NCBI RefSeq assembly: GCF_039962115.1
Contig: NZ_JAMPKJ010000014.1
Coordinates: forward strand, 1 to 64,000
Direction: 5' to 3'
DNA length: 64,000 bases
Origin: Funiculus sociatus GB2-C1
GTDB lineage: Bacteria; Cyanobacteriota; Cyanobacteriia; Cyanobacteriales; FACHB-T130
Part shown: piece by piece, positions 7,642 through 19,700 of the stretch
Numbering within the stretch: position 1 is the first letter of the stretch
Layout of the letters: each line of letters begins with the position of its first letter
Notes under the pieces: generated by a model
Seen by the model: only the letters and a program-made list of their open reading frames with translations
Databases searched by the model: none
What the model was told of the DNA's origin: nothing
Position numbers and translations under genes: made by a program

Positions 7642-8805
7642 TTATTCATCCTTAATGGTGGAGAAGTTCTGGAACCAGCCGCGCCGCCAGAAAAAGTAGA
7701 TTAAACCAGAAGCGATCGCTATCATCAACGCCAAACAAAGCGGATAGCCGAAATACCAGTCTAGTTCTGGCATATTCCAGGGAGATTTTTCTGTATTGAA
7801 GTTCATTCCATATATTCCGGCAACAAAAGTTAGGGGAATGAAAATACTAGAAATTACAGTTAAAAGCTTCATAACTTCATTCATTCTGTTACCAACCGAA
7901 GACATATAAACATCCATTAAACCAGAGGATAGTTCTCGGTAAGTTTCCACCATATCCATCACCTGAACCGCATGATCGTAACAGTCTCGCAAGTAAATTC
8001 GCACTTCCTCGCTAACCAGACTATTGCCATCTCGAATTAGAGTATTAATGGCATCACGCTGAGGCCAAATAGCGCGCCGCAGTGCCAATAATTCGCGTCT
8101 AATTTGATAAATTTTGTCTAAAGTCTTGCGTGTGGGATTGGCGATAACTTCTTCCTCTAAGTCTTCAATTCTCTCACCATAATCTTCCAGAACAGGGAAA
8201 AATCCATCGATAATGGCATCCAACAGTGCGTAAGTTAAATAATCGGCACCGCGCTTGCGAATAGTACCCTTATTGTGACGAATGCGATCGCGCACTGGCG
8301 TAAAGCAATCACGCTGCGGTTCTTCCTGCACAGTGAGCAAATAATGTTTTCCCAATACTAAACTAACTTGTTCGCTATAGAAGCTATTCCCACTTTCCTT
8401 GGGCATCACCATCCGGGCAATAATTACCACATGGTCTTCATAGTCCTCCACTTTGGGACGCTGCGGCACATTTACCACGTCTTCTAAAACAAGCGGATGT
8501 AAATCAAAAACCTTCCCCAACTGTTGTAAAATTTCTTCACTGCCTAATCCTAGAACATCCACCCAAGAAACCGACGCGGTATCCAAATATTCAGCACACT
8601 CTTCTGGGGACTGTAATGCTAGGCAAGTCCGGTTAGTCTCGTTGTAGTCAATTAAGATAATTTTGGGCAGTGGCGCATTTTTATCAATAACGATTGTCCC
8701 CGGTAAAGCACCGGGTTTGTCGTAAAAGTATTCAAACAAATCCTCCTCATCATCTTGATTCGGCTGTGTCGCGAAGTTACGTAGTTGGGGGCGTTTTTGT
8801 GTCAT
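7642..8805 (-). CDS. corA: CorA-family magnesium/cobalt transporter
   Basis: A 387-residue inner-membrane channel for Mg2+ (and Co2+ or Ni2+). It has a large cytoplasmic N-terminal funnel, long helices (DAIIDGFFPVLEDYGERIEDLE) and two C-terminal membrane helices. The signature YGMN pore motif lies near residue 337 in VAGIYGMNFN, with the second helix after it and a basic end. Length and order are normal. The ATG at 8805 follows an AT-rich leader. Confidence 0.95.
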   Translation of the reverse strand: MTQKRPQLRNFATQPNQDDEEDLFEYFYDKPGALPGTIVIDKNAPLPKIILIDYNETNRTCLALQSPEECAEYLDTASVSWVDVLGLGSEEILQQLGKVFDLHPLVLEDVVNVPQRPKVEDYEDHVVIIARMVMPKESGNSFYSEQVSLVLGKHYLLTVQEEPQRDCFTPVRDRIRHNKGTIRKRGADYLTYALLDAIIDGFFPVLEDYGERIEDLEEEVIANPTRKTLDKIYQIRRELLALRRAIWPQRDAINTLIRDGNSLVSEEVRIYLRDCYDHAVQVMDMVETYRELSSGLMDVYMSSVGNRMNEVMKLLTVISSIFIPLTFVAGIYGMNFNTEKSPWNMPELDWYFGYPLCLALMIAIASGLIYFFWRRGWFQNFSTIKDE

Positions 8806-8908
8806 GCAGATTTATCTCAAATTGAGGATTTTATTTGCACTATTTCATCTAAGTTTACTCAAATTCTGATAAAATTAATCAAGTAAAAAGCATATTATTC
8901 AGACTAAT

Positions 8909-10195
8909 TTACTTTTTTGATGCCATATTTGAACTCAAAGCTTGCCCTCCTGGATCGTCTTTGTTGGGAAGCTGGGTGGCGATGAATGGGGAAAACGGCA
9001 TTAAACGGTCAAGATTACTCTGTACAGCCTGCTGGACTTTTTCCACTAAGAAATTTACAGTCCCAGACCGATCCTGTTGATAATCCTGAAAGTATTCTTT
9101 AAGATTTACTGGGTCGCCGATCCAGATTGCTGCTATTTTATGACCTTTGGGCGGCGGTTGGTCAATGTCGAACACCTCCCTTTCCAGCCGCGTGAGGGTG
9201 TCCAGAAAGCGTTCTGGAGTCGGGGCAGCAGCTACATAACCATCATAGATGGCATCGAAGTTTAAAAGGCGCTTCGCGGCTTTTTGGATGGACGAGGCAT
9301 TCCAGAAATCATCGGCTTCTAAAGTTTCAGCCTTAGACTGTAGGACGTACTCAATTTTATAGACACGCTCCCGGTTCAGTTCGTTGGGAGAGGATGAGAT
9401 CGCGAGTTTTTCTTCGCAGGAGTGGAGGACGAAAGCTTTAAGGTTGGAAATACGCTGATTCCAAGGCTCTTGAGCATTTTCGGGAGTGTAAATACCATAT
9501 TCCTGTTCGCAGTTTACCAAGACTTGCTCTGCCACAACGCGCAGCCGCTCGTATAAGCTAGATGCTTTTTTTACCTGTAGGGCTTGCTCCAGTCGGTTCA
9601 GGATAGCGTCAATCGCCGGATTCATGTCCTGGGTGTAACGATATTTGATACTTATGGGTACAACGTAGAAGTCGGGCGGAGTTGAGCCACGCTTAACCAA
9701 CTTAGCGATCGCTTGTAGAGCAATTTGCACTGCTCCTACCCGGAAAGGCATCACCGTGTCATTCTGCAACGACCAGCCCCCCTCTGGAAAGATTACCAGA
9801 TGGCATTTCGGTTGGCTAAGCAGTTCCAGGGTTTGGGCAATACTGGCGCGATCCGCAACCCCACGCCGGATAGAATAGACCCCAGCTTGCTGAAGAAAGC
9901 AACCTTGCAGCCCTTTGAACCCCTCAAAAGCAGCTAAGTAGTTGAAGGCTTCACCTAGCGTTGCTGATAGCAGAAACATCGACGCCGGATCGTCGAAGTT
10001 AGAGTGATTGGGTAATAGAAGCAGCCTTTGATCTCGCAAGTTTTCCAGCTTCTCCAAGCAATCTTGGCTAATCTCCACATCCAACTGAAAGCGCCAGCGT
10101 ACTAATGGAGGCGCAATAGTCTGCAAGAGGCGGACAAAAATCCGGTTGAGTCGAGGCGGGTAGAACTCAGCTATTTTCTGTTTAGGAGTAGACAT
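8909..10195 (-). CDS. PlsC-family 1-acyl-glycerol-3-phosphate acyltransferase-like protein
   Basis: A 428-residue protein with the PlsC acyltransferase domain near the N-terminus. It has the catalytic NHSNFDD (NHX4D), a hydrophobic acceptor region and FPEGGWS (the EGxx block). The C-terminal half (about 250-428) is an alpha-helical extension not present in short PlsC proteins. It probably acylates a lysophospholipid or a related acceptor at the membrane. ATG 10195 is preferred; a TTG at 10249 would add 18 residues but has no SD. A related acyltransferase of another subfamily is encoded at 48420-49304. Confidence 0.8.
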   Translation of the reverse strand: MSTPKQKIAEFYPPRLNRIFVRLLQTIAPPLVRWRFQLDVEISQDCLEKLENLRDQRLLLLPNHSNFDDPASMFLLSATLGEAFNYLAAFEGFKGLQGCFLQQAGVYSIRRGVADRASIAQTLELLSQPKCHLVIFPEGGWSLQNDTVMPFRVGAVQIALQAIAKLVKRGSTPPDFYVVPISIKYRYTQDMNPAIDAILNRLEQALQVKKASSLYERLRVVAEQVLVNCEQEYGIYTPENAQEPWNQRISNLKAFVLHSCEEKLAISSSPNELNRERVYKIEYVLQSKAETLEADDFWNASSIQKAAKRLLNFDAIYDGYVAAAPTPERFLDTLTRLEREVFDIDQPPPKGHKIAAIWIGDPVNLKEYFQDYQQDRSGTVNFLVEKVQQAVQSNLDRLMPFSPFIATQLPNKDDPGGQALSSNMASKK

Positions 10196-10393
10196 AATCT
10201 GCCAAGGGTTCCTAACCGATGCAATATTATTCAGTTTAGGTGGCGTCAACCGCTTGGCTTTCTGTTTAGGCCAGTTTCTCGATCAGTACACACTGGGCAA
10301 ACTTAGATATAGTTCGATTTCATCAAGAGCGATCGCAAAACACCCTGTGTATCCTCGTGACCAAACTTCCGCCTGGTCACGAAAGATTTGTGA

Positions 10394-11959
10394 CTACTGT
10401 CTGGGCGATATTGGCTGGATGATTTGAAGCGCCTCAGCGAGAAGGGCAGCAGCTTTATCCTTTTGCTGCCTTGCTGCATATTGACTAGCAATATCACTCA
10501 GTGCATTAACTTTGTAAGGCTTGCCCTGAATGTTTTGAGCAACCTTAAGGGCTTTGTCAAATTGTCCCCCTTTTGCATAACTGCTGACAATTACAGGCAA
10601 CATCCAGTCTATGTCCTTTTCCTCATTAGAGATATTAGTGCTAGACATAATATCCTTAATAGTTTGGGCAATCTGAATAGCCCGGTCAGGTTGCCCTGCC
10701 TCGGCGTAATTAACCGCAATCTCAGATAGAATCATGGTTTTGTCAAACTTACGCTCAATAGTTTGGGCGACTTTTAAAGCCTGGTCAAGTTGTCCAGCTT
10801 CGGCATAACTGCGAACGATTTCACTCAAAGCCCCAGCTTTGTGGTTAGCATCACTTATTGTTTGGGCGACTTGCAGTGCCGACTCAAATTGTCCCTTCCG
10901 GGCATAGTGTCCAGCGATTCTAGACAGCGCTCCAGCTTTCTCTTGGACATCTTTGATAGTTTGTGCAATTCGCAGAGCTTGCTCATATTGCCCTGAATTT
11001 GCGTAAAAATGAGCCAGGCTAGATAACGATATGGATTTAAAAGCAGGTTCTCCGGTTTGCAGCATTGACTGAAGTTGTCCAAAAATTTCAGTCGCTTTCG
11101 CCTTCTCGTTAACTGCTGCATACTGCACCGCAATCTCACCCAAAGCATGGAATTTGAAATCCGGGTTAGACATAGTTTTCGCAACGGGCAAGGCTTGATC
11201 GAGAGCTTTGATTGCTTGATCAGTTTGTCCCACTTGTGCGTAACCACGAGCAATCCCAACCAGTACGTTACTTTTACCCTCGTTGGTATTATTGATAGTT
11301 GGTGCAACTTTCATTGCCTGATTCAGTAACTCAATGGCTTGGGCGTTTTGTCCTGCTTTCGCATATTCGACAGCGCTGCGAGCTAAAGCAAAGGCTTGAG
11401 CGTGAGCATCCTTGAGAGATTGAGCAACTTTCACGATTTCGGTTAAAAGTGCAGAACTCTTATCAACTTGTCCGGTATCGGCAAAGTGGTGGGCAATTAA
11501 CGAAAGCCCATATATCTTAAATACCTCATTCTCATTGTCTAATCCTCTGACGGTTTGAAGCGCGAGGTCATATTGTCCTTCCTGTACATACCGATTTTGG
11601 ATGTCTGCTAAGTTTTCCACAACATCGTTGTGACTAAGACAGTTTTTTGCTGCATTGGCAACCCGAATTGCTTGGTCTAGTAACTCTTTGGCTTTAGCCT
11701 GCTGTCCTGCTTTTGCATACTGACCAGCAATTGCTGCTATCGGCTCCGATTTGTCGCAGTCATTAGAAATGGCTTGAACCAGAGGAAGAGCTTGGGCTAA
11801 GAGTTCCTCCGCTTTATCGCTTTGTCCTATTGCTGCGTATTCGCCAGCTATCCTAGTTAATATCCCAAGTTTAGAAACATCACTTTCTGGCGCGGTCGCC
11901 GCATTCACAGGCAAGATTAAGGTTAGCAGTGCTGCTGTCACCAGGATTTTGAGCTTCAC
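10394..11959 (-). CDS. Exported helical (TPR-like) repeat protein
   Basis: A 521-residue protein with a signal peptide (about 1-20, ending VNAATA) and then about a dozen degenerate repeats of 34-40 residues of the pattern A-x-x-Y-A-x-x-G-Q-x-x-x-A-x-x-x-A-x-x-I. These look like TPR or TPR-related helical hairpins and would form a periplasmic or surface protein-binding solenoid. The start is GTG at 11959. No partner gene is obvious. It is not linked to the acyltransferase gene, which is about 200 bp downstream. Confidence 0.8.
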   Translation of the reverse strand: MKLKILVTAALLTLILPVNAATAPESDVSKLGILTRIAGEYAAIGQSDKAEELLAQALPLVQAISNDCDKSEPIAAIAGQYAKAGQQAKAKELLDQAIRVANAAKNCLSHNDVVENLADIQNRYVQEGQYDLALQTVRGLDNENEVFKIYGLSLIAHHFADTGQVDKSSALLTEIVKVAQSLKDAHAQAFALARSAVEYAKAGQNAQAIELLNQAMKVAPTINNTNEGKSNVLVGIARGYAQVGQTDQAIKALDQALPVAKTMSNPDFKFHALGEIAVQYAAVNEKAKATEIFGQLQSMLQTGEPAFKSISLSSLAHFYANSGQYEQALRIAQTIKDVQEKAGALSRIAGHYARKGQFESALQVAQTISDANHKAGALSEIVRSYAEAGQLDQALKVAQTIERKFDKTMILSEIAVNYAEAGQPDRAIQIAQTIKDIMSSTNISNEEKDIDWMLPVIVSSYAKGGQFDKALKVAQNIQGKPYKVNALSDIASQYAARQQKDKAAALLAEALQIIQPISPRQ

Positions 11960-12003
11960 TTTTGGTTTACCTCCGGTTTGAAATAGTCCGTCTTTTAGGA
12001 AAG

Positions 12004-12590
12004 CTAAAGTTTAGGAGCGCCCAACAATGGGATTTGGTGCCATCTTACGCAAATGGGCCTCCCAAAACACATGAACGCGGCATTAGGCATTAGTTCCAGT
12101 AAAACTTTCAAAAGCCTCGCCTGCTGAATTCTGAAGGGGTAAATGCTTCCAGAAGCTTCCCCTGGTTCGGAATAATATCTTTGGCTGCGATTTAATAGAC
12201 TTATTGCATTCATGTTTTTGAAATAAATTTCCGGCTTAAAACTTAAAATCGTTTTAACGGGTTGAAACATTTACCCAGGAATCATGACGATGACTTTAGC
12301 TATAAACCTGGAACTTTAGTTCACAGCTAAATGAATGCAAGGAGTTTAATGTAATTTTCCAATACTGTAACAATTTATTAGACTTCCGCAATACGCGATC
12401 GCGCCAAAAAAGCAGTAGGGGCAAGGTTTCCCCGCCCCTGCAAAATTTCTTATAAAGAGCGATCGCGCCAAAAAAAAGCAGCCTGTCCCCAAAGACAAAC
12501 CGCGTTTATATTAAGCCCGCGCAGGCGGGCTAAGTTTTGTCTAGCCGCGACTAAGCGCTAACGCGCAGGCTCCGCCAACAGTCGTTCGGG
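12004..12590. other. Gap with repeat and hairpin sequence, no convincing gene
   Basis: An 88-codon minus-strand frame (12004-12270) has no SD or recognisable product. Two copies of GCGATCGCGCCAAAAAA lie near 12396 and 12461. A perfect stem AGCCCGC/GCGGGCT at 12514-12531 sits just downstream of groEL and may end its transcript, although no clear T-run follows. A GCGTTAGCGC-type dispersed palindrome lies at about 12554-12576. Confidence 0.4.
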
Positions 12591-14332
<1,742 letters not shown>

Positions 14333-14514
14333 TGCGGATCACCCCTCATCCCCAGTGCAACTAACCTACATACGATGGATCTAAACGGCGACCCAGAATA
14401 CTTTTTGTTACTTGTTGTGACAAATTTGGCGATTTTAACTTACCCGAAGCGGATCTGATCGCATAACGGTAAAGCCAATTTCTGTCGTCACCTAGTTGAC
14501 AAGGAGGGAACTTT

Positions 14515-15579
14515 ATGAATTCAAAAAAGAAAAAATCAGCTCAAGTTCAGCATATCTGCCCAATTTGTTGTATTGTCCCGCCGCATATGCTCCAGGAGGT
14601 TTCCCAAAATGGCAACCCTGAGCAGCGTGCTTGGGCATTTCAAACCTTATTGGTGTCGGAACGGATTCGCGGACAGCGGGACGTATTGAGCAAAATCCCA
14701 GTAGGAGCAACGCCAGCAGGCGAGAAGTGCCGCACCATCTTTGATGCCAAAAATGGTAATGAACTACCGGGAACCATAGTGCGCGGCGAGGGTGATCCCC
14801 CAACCGACGATCCAGCGGTGACAGAAGCATACGATGGCGCTGGTGCGACCTACGATTTGTTTTGTGAGTTATTTGAACGAAATTCCATCGACGATCGCGG
14901 TCTGCGTTTGGACTCCACGGTGCATTTCGGCACGAATTATGATAATGCCTTTTGGGACGGCAACCAAATGGTCTACGGTGATGGGGATGGGGAGCTATTT
15001 GAGCGCTTTACCAAAGCGATTGATGTGATCGCCCATGAGCTAACTCACGGCGTGACTCAGTATGAAGCTGGTCTAATTTATTACGGCGAGTCCGGGGCAT
15101 TGAATGAGTCTTTTTCGGATGTCTTTGGTTCGCTGGTGAAACAGAAGATTCTCAATCAAACAGCAGAGGAAGCTGACTGGATAATTGGGGAAGGACTGTT
15201 TACAGCCAATGTCAAAGGTGCGGGTATTCGCTCGATGAAGTCACCAGGAACAGCATACGACGATCCAGTGCTAGGCAAAGATCCCCAACCTGGTCATGTG
15301 AAAGATTTATACAAGGGTACGGACGATAACGGGGGTGTACACATCAACTCAGGTATTCCCAATCGCGCGTTTTACTTAGCAGCAATGGAAATTGGCGGCT
15401 ACGCTTGGGAGAAAGCAGGTAAAATTTGGTACATTGCTTTATGCGATCGCCTGCGTTCTAGAGCAAATTTCAAACGCGCTGCGAAGACCCTCATCAAAGT
15501 CGCTGGCGAACTCTACGGCGAAGGTTCTAAAGAGCAGAATGCAGTCAAAACAGGCTGGAAGGAAGTAGGAGTAATCTAA
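14515..15579 (+). CDS. Protealysin-like M4 metalloprotease
   Basis: A 354-residue zinc metalloprotease of the thermolysin family (M4). It has the zinc motif HELTH, the third ligand and helix in GALNESFSDVFG, and the active-site DNGGVHINSG. It lacks a signal peptide and the long FTP/PepSY propeptide. Instead there is a short N-terminal part with CIVPPHMLQ, the proline-containing motif of the protealysin propeptide. Such enzymes are made in the cytoplasm and removed autocatalytically from a short propeptide. Cysteines in HICPICC may affect latency (inference). The start is supported by AAGGAGGG about 10 bp upstream. The gene faces the probable inhibitor gene at 15614-15913. Confidence 0.93.
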   Translation: MNSKKKKSAQVQHICPICCIVPPHMLQEVSQNGNPEQRAWAFQTLLVSERIRGQRDVLSKIPVGATPAGEKCRTIFDAKNGNELPGTIVRGEGDPPTDDPAVTEAYDGAGATYDLFCELFERNSIDDRGLRLDSTVHFGTNYDNAFWDGNQMVYGDGDGELFERFTKAIDVIAHELTHGVTQYEAGLIYYGESGALNESFSDVFGSLVKQKILNQTAEEADWIIGEGLFTANVKGAGIRSMKSPGTAYDDPVLGKDPQPGHVKDLYKGTDDNGGVHINSGIPNRAFYLAAMEIGGYAWEKAGKIWYIALCDRLRSRANFKRAAKTLIKVAGELYGEGSKEQNAVKTGWKEVGVI

Positions 15580-15582
15580 AAC

Positions 15583-15622
15583 CAAAAGTAAAAGTAAAAG
15601 TTATTTTTTACTTTTACTTTTG
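15583..15622. terminator. Foldback between convergent genes (AAAAGT units), likely bidirectional terminator
   Basis: Units of AAAAGT run into TTATTTTTT and then complementary ACTTTT units. The right arm overlaps the last codons of the minus-strand gene. Both strands carry T-rich tails. Confidence 0.6.
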
Positions 15623-15913
15623 TCGTGCAGCTGCCATTAGCCATTCTAAAAGCGGTCTTAAGGTTCCCGGTGCTGCTTGTTCGCTAAAGCTGACAGTATG
15701 GTGGTTACTATCTTCTTCCACTGTTAGCTGATACACAAAGCGATCGTACTGGGAATTAGTAGAAGTTATCTTCGCAGGTAAGTTAAAAAAATTAGATGCG
15801 TCAACCAGTAGGCGCAGCTGATTTGCCTCGTTAGTAGGCAGACTATCAGTGTCAATGACTTTTGACAGGCGCATCCCGGCAAAACCGCCAGTCCGTTCAA
15901 AAGAAATTCGCAT
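15614..15913 (-). CDS. Emfourin-like inhibitor of protealysin-type proteases
   Basis: A 99-residue cytoplasmic protein opening MRISFERTGGFAGMRL, with an acidic segment (DTDSLPTNEANQLRLLVDA) and NFFNLP. I recognise this as the emfourin (protealysin-associated M4 inhibitor) pattern. Emfourin inhibits protealysin-like M4 proteases and is usually encoded next to them. Here the two genes are convergent and overlap only through the foldback between them, not in an operon. The family call rests on motif memory and the partner gene. The inhibitory role is inferred. Confidence 0.78.
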   Translation of the reverse strand: MRISFERTGGFAGMRLSKVIDTDSLPTNEANQLRLLVDASNFFNLPAKITSTNSQYDRFVYQLTVEEDSNHHTVSFSEQAAPGTLRPLLEWLMAAARQK

Positions 15914-15979
15914 ACTTTCTTCTACCTAGTAACAATAATTCCATTTTGCTTTGAGCTTATAGAATTATGCGGGCAGAAT

Positions 15980-16004
15980 GTAGAGACGTATACAACGTCT
16001 CTAC
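15980..16004. repeat. Dispersed palindromic element (GTAGAGACGT type)
   Basis: GTAGAGACGT and ACGTCTCTAC form an inverted repeat around a 5-bp centre. Such GTAGAGAC palindromes are common intergenic elements in cyanobacteria. This one may also end the fabG transcript. Confidence 0.6.
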
Positions 16005-16017
16005 CGGAGATACGGTT

Positions 16018-16893
<876 letters not shown>

Positions 16894-16933
16894 TTACGAT
16901 AATCGAGAAAGAGTAGAAAACTGATTTTGTAAT

Positions 16934-17251
16934 ATGGCGACCAAAAAGCAGTTCAGCAGTTTCCAAGAATTACTGTCTAGTTCCCAAAAGCTGATATTAG
17001 TAGATTTTTATGCTACCTGGTGCGGTCCATGTCAGATGATGGCTTCGATTTTGGATCAGGTGAACGCCCGCATGAGCGATCGCGTGCAAGTTGTAAAAGT
17101 TGATACGGATAACTATCCAGATTTGGCTACTAACTATCAGGTTCACGCCCTGCCGACGCTGGTACTCTTTAAAAATGGTCAGCAAGTGGATCGCATTGAG
17201 GGTGTGCTGCCTGCCGAACAGCTGATTCAACGCTTAGCCCCTTTCGTTTAA
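16934..17251 (+). CDS. trxA: Thioredoxin
   Basis: A 105-residue dithiol oxidoreductase with the WCGPC active site (about residues 30-34), the cis-proline in ALPTLVLF and the usual thioredoxin length. It supplies reducing equivalents to cytoplasmic enzymes and is likely reduced by ferredoxin- or NADPH-thioredoxin reductase. It is divergent from fabG with about 150 bp between, which holds both promoters. Confidence 0.93.
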   Translation: MATKKQFSSFQELLSSSQKLILVDFYATWCGPCQMMASILDQVNARMSDRVQVVKVDTDNYPDLATNYQVHALPTLVLFKNGQQVDRIEGVLPAEQLIQRLAPFV

Positions 17252-17401
17252 GACTACATCACAAACGGCCGAATCTGAAGCCGCATACCCTATAGCGCGA
17301 TCGCCATTTTCTGAGTTTGGCAATTTGCGATCGCAAAAATTCGGAGATTTGGGATTTTTGGAGGAAACCATAACGGTTCTCATTTGAATTAAACACAAAA
17401 C

Positions 17402-17435
17402 TTAACCTCCTACCCTTTGGTGGGTAGAAGGTTAA
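17402..17435. terminator. Strong hairpin terminator, probably bidirectional
   Basis: TTAACCTCCTACCC pairs with GGGTAGAAGGTTAA, one mismatch each side, with A/T-rich flanks. It lies between the thioredoxin gene and the convergent psb29 gene. Confidence 0.8.
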
Positions 17436-17577
17436 ATTTGTCTGATGTTAGAAATATGGCTCTAAAAAGTAAAAATTGAGTTCCCCTACAATCAGGGAGG
17501 TTAGAGCCTATCAATCCTTTTTACCAGGCAAGAGCCTGGTAAGGAGACTTTTCGAGACTTCCGCCTCGAATTGAGCC

Positions 17578-18282
17578 TTAAGGACTATTTGGAGGAGCCG
17601 CCACAACGCCTTTTTCTGCGGAACGTTCCCGTTTTTTTCGTTCCGCTACGAGGGCATCTTCCATGACCAGACGTATCTGGGCCATTTTTTCCAGATTGCT
17701 GCGGTAGAACTCCAAATCTTTGAGCAATTTGTCTTCTGGGAGGCTCAAGCCGAGACAAATGTGCCTAAGTGCCTCAATTCGCTGTTTTTCGTCTTTAACC
17801 AGATCTGGGTCTGCTAATTCCAGCAGCGTATATAGACCAATCCCAAACAAACGGCTGTACTTAAATTGAGTATGGTTAGCGATCGCCTTTACAGCTGCAT
17901 CGTGTAACTCTGAAGCACCCCTAGTATCCGCCGTTGGGTTTAACCAAGCAACTATTTCTTTACCTGGAAGCCGCTTAGCTAATTCCTCCAGCCGCTGGGC
18001 ATCTTGCTTGTACTGTTCCGTCTTGTCCCCTACTGCCTGACACAAGGCATCAAAAATGGGTTCTTTATCCCTTTCTGGTCGATAGCCTTGCATGAAGCGG
18101 TTAAAGGACGTTACCACCCCCAGTCCATATATGGGGTCATAGCGAAAGTCCACATTGACTGAAAGCAAGTGCATTTCCACCATCAACTCTTCCACAACCC
18201 GCCGATAGATGGAGTTTATGGGGCGGGTGTGGAGACTATAAAAAGTTCTTTTAGTGTCTGATACAGTGCGGACGTTATTCAC
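17578..18282 (-). CDS. psb29: Psb29/Thf1 photosystem II biogenesis protein
   Basis: A 234-residue helical protein beginning with NNVRTVSDTKRTFYSLHTRP and containing IYRRVVEELMVEMHLLSVN, the signature of Psb29 (Thf1). It supports photosystem II repair and FtsH protease function at the thylakoid. The C-terminal helix is charged and ends in a short Pro-rich tail, which is typical. The start is GTG at 18282. Not in an operon. Confidence 0.93.
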   Translation of the reverse strand: MNNVRTVSDTKRTFYSLHTRPINSIYRRVVEELMVEMHLLSVNVDFRYDPIYGLGVVTSFNRFMQGYRPERDKEPIFDALCQAVGDKTEQYKQDAQRLEELAKRLPGKEIVAWLNPTADTRGASELHDAAVKAIANHTQFKYSRLFGIGLYTLLELADPDLVKDEKQRIEALRHICLGLSLPEDKLLKDLEFYRSNLEKMAQIRLVMEDALVAERKKRERSAEKGVVAAPPNSP

Positions 18283-18389
18283 CGGGAATTTTTAAGGGAA
18301 ACTTAACCCTATTGTCTCCTTTAAGGACACGTTTGCCAAGCTCATGTTTTACAGATCCACTGGGCAAGCTAAAATGCGGGATCGCTGGG

Positions 18390-18452
18390 ATGACTAATGG
18401 CTAATTGTTTATTGTCATTAGCTATTAGTCATTAGTCATTAGTCATTAGCCA
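18390..18452. repeat. STRR foldback (ATTAGTC heptamers)
   Basis: GACTAATGGCTAAT is followed by four or more ATTAGTC units. The array ends 7 bp before the start codon of the CpcT-like gene. Confidence 0.75.
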
Positions 18453-18459
18453 TTTTATT

Positions 18460-19071
18460 ATGACCTTCTCCCCCGAACTAACTCTCCTCGCTAGCTACCT
18501 GGCTGGGGAATTTGATAACCGAGAACAAGCGATAAAAGATCCTGCGTGGTATGTACACCTACGCCTTTGGCTGCGACCAGTACACTTATTTACAGATGAC
18601 AGCCTCACCCTATTTGCAGAGCAAGCCAACATCCTTAAACTGGATCAACCCTATCGTCCCCGGATTCTGCGCCTGCGCCAAAGCGACACCTCAGAAGGGT
18701 GTTTGGTGCAATATTATATGCTCAAAGATCCAGATCGCATCCGGGGTGCTGGACAGAATCCATCGTTGCTGAAGACACTTACACCGGAGCAAATGGATTT
18801 TTTACCAGGCTGTACCCTAACTGTCACTCAGCAACACTTAGCCCAAAATAGTTATAAATTTTCCGCTGTACCTGCACCTGATACCCGGTGCTGCTTTACC
18901 TATCTAGGGCAAACTTACCAAGTTGCTCTGGGATTTGAGGCAACTCAGGAGGAATTTAGAAGCTTTGACAAGGGGATAGACCCCCAAACAGGCAAAGCCA
19001 TCTGGGGGGCGCTCCTTGGCCCCTACATTTTCAGCAAGCGGCAAGATTTTTCTACTGAGCTACCGAGCTGA
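18460..19071 (+). CDS. CpcT/CpeT-family phycobiliprotein lyase
   Basis: A 203-residue protein of the T-type lyases, which attach phycocyanobilin or a related bilin to a cysteine of phycobiliprotein beta subunits. Visible family features are the N-terminal ELTLLASYLAGEFDNREQA, the PYRPRILRL strand and a C-terminal TGKAIWGALLGPYIFSKRQDF. The fold is expected to be a 10-stranded barrel. CpcT and CpeT cannot be told apart without alignment. No phycobilisome genes lie next to it. The STRR immediately upstream may carry its leader. Confidence 0.9.
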   Translation: MTFSPELTLLASYLAGEFDNREQAIKDPAWYVHLRLWLRPVHLFTDDSLTLFAEQANILKLDQPYRPRILRLRQSDTSEGCLVQYYMLKDPDRIRGAGQNPSLLKTLTPEQMDFLPGCTLTVTQQHLAQNSYKFSAVPAPDTRCCFTYLGQTYQVALGFEATQEEFRSFDKGIDPQTGKAIWGALLGPYIFSKRQDFSTELPS

Positions 19072-19101
19072 AGTCCCTTGTCAGTAGGCGTTTAAAAATC
19101 T

Positions 19102-19152
19102 GAAAGTTTGAAAATCCTCAAAACGTTCCCACGTTTCAAGTTTTCAACTTTC
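19102..19152. repeat. Inverted repeat of GAAAGTTTGAAAA type
   Basis: The left units GAAAGTTTGAAAATC pair with TTTTCAACTTTC across an AACGTTCCCACGTT centre. It lies between the convergent CpcT-like and STAS genes and probably ends both. Confidence 0.6.
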
Positions 19153-19179
19153 CAACTCTTAAAGTAGCTAATAACTGCC

Positions 19180-19548
19180 TCAGCTGACCATGCTGCGAGG
19201 TACTCCTTCAAGAGCCTCTTCTTCAGTTTCAAAAATTTCAAAAACCGAATCCATCATGGTGACTTCAAACACCAGCTTGGCTTCTGGATGAACGTTACAA
19301 ATGCGGAAACTACCTTTGACTTTATCAGCATCCCGCATCCCTGCCACCAGCGACGTTAGTCCAGAGCTGTCGATAAAATTAACCTGACCGAGATTAACAA
19401 CGACGTGGCGACTGAGTTTAGAAATACATTCCTGCAACTTCAGGCGAAACTGCCATGCGGTTGTAATATCTAGGCGTCCAGTGGGTGCCAAGACGATGAC
19501 TGTAGTTCCGTCTTGAGTCGTATGTGTTCTCTGATCGATGTGAATCAC
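19180..19548 (-). CDS. STAS-domain protein (anti-anti-sigma type)
   Basis: A 122-residue single STAS domain. It has the phosphorylatable Ser in FIDSSGLTSLV and the strands typical of SpoIIAA/RsbV. Such proteins bind an anti-sigma kinase or a related partner. GTG 19548, preceded by AAGGAGG, is preferred over a TTG 3 bp upstream. A close paralogue is encoded at 19791-20210. No anti-sigma kinase or phosphatase gene is nearby, so the partner is unknown. Confidence 0.88.
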   Translation of the reverse strand: MIHIDQRTHTTQDGTTVIVLAPTGRLDITTAWQFRLKLQECISKLSRHVVVNLGQVNFIDSSGLTSLVAGMRDADKVKGSFRICNVHPEAKLVFEVTMMDSVFEIFETEEEALEGVPRSMVS

Positions 19549-19700
19549 CAAGACCTCCTTGCTCCGGAAGCTCCATCTTTAATACCTACAGAGGAGCTGC
19601 ATTATAGTGCGATCGCTCGCATGAATTGAACTTTCAGTAGTCTAACTCTAACTCATATATAACAGGTAGCAAAAGCCTATTTTGTATGATTTTGAGAATA

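Noticed and set aside
12004-12270. 88-codon minus frame near groEL
   Set aside because: No SD. It reads through repeat-rich DNA with a low-information product.
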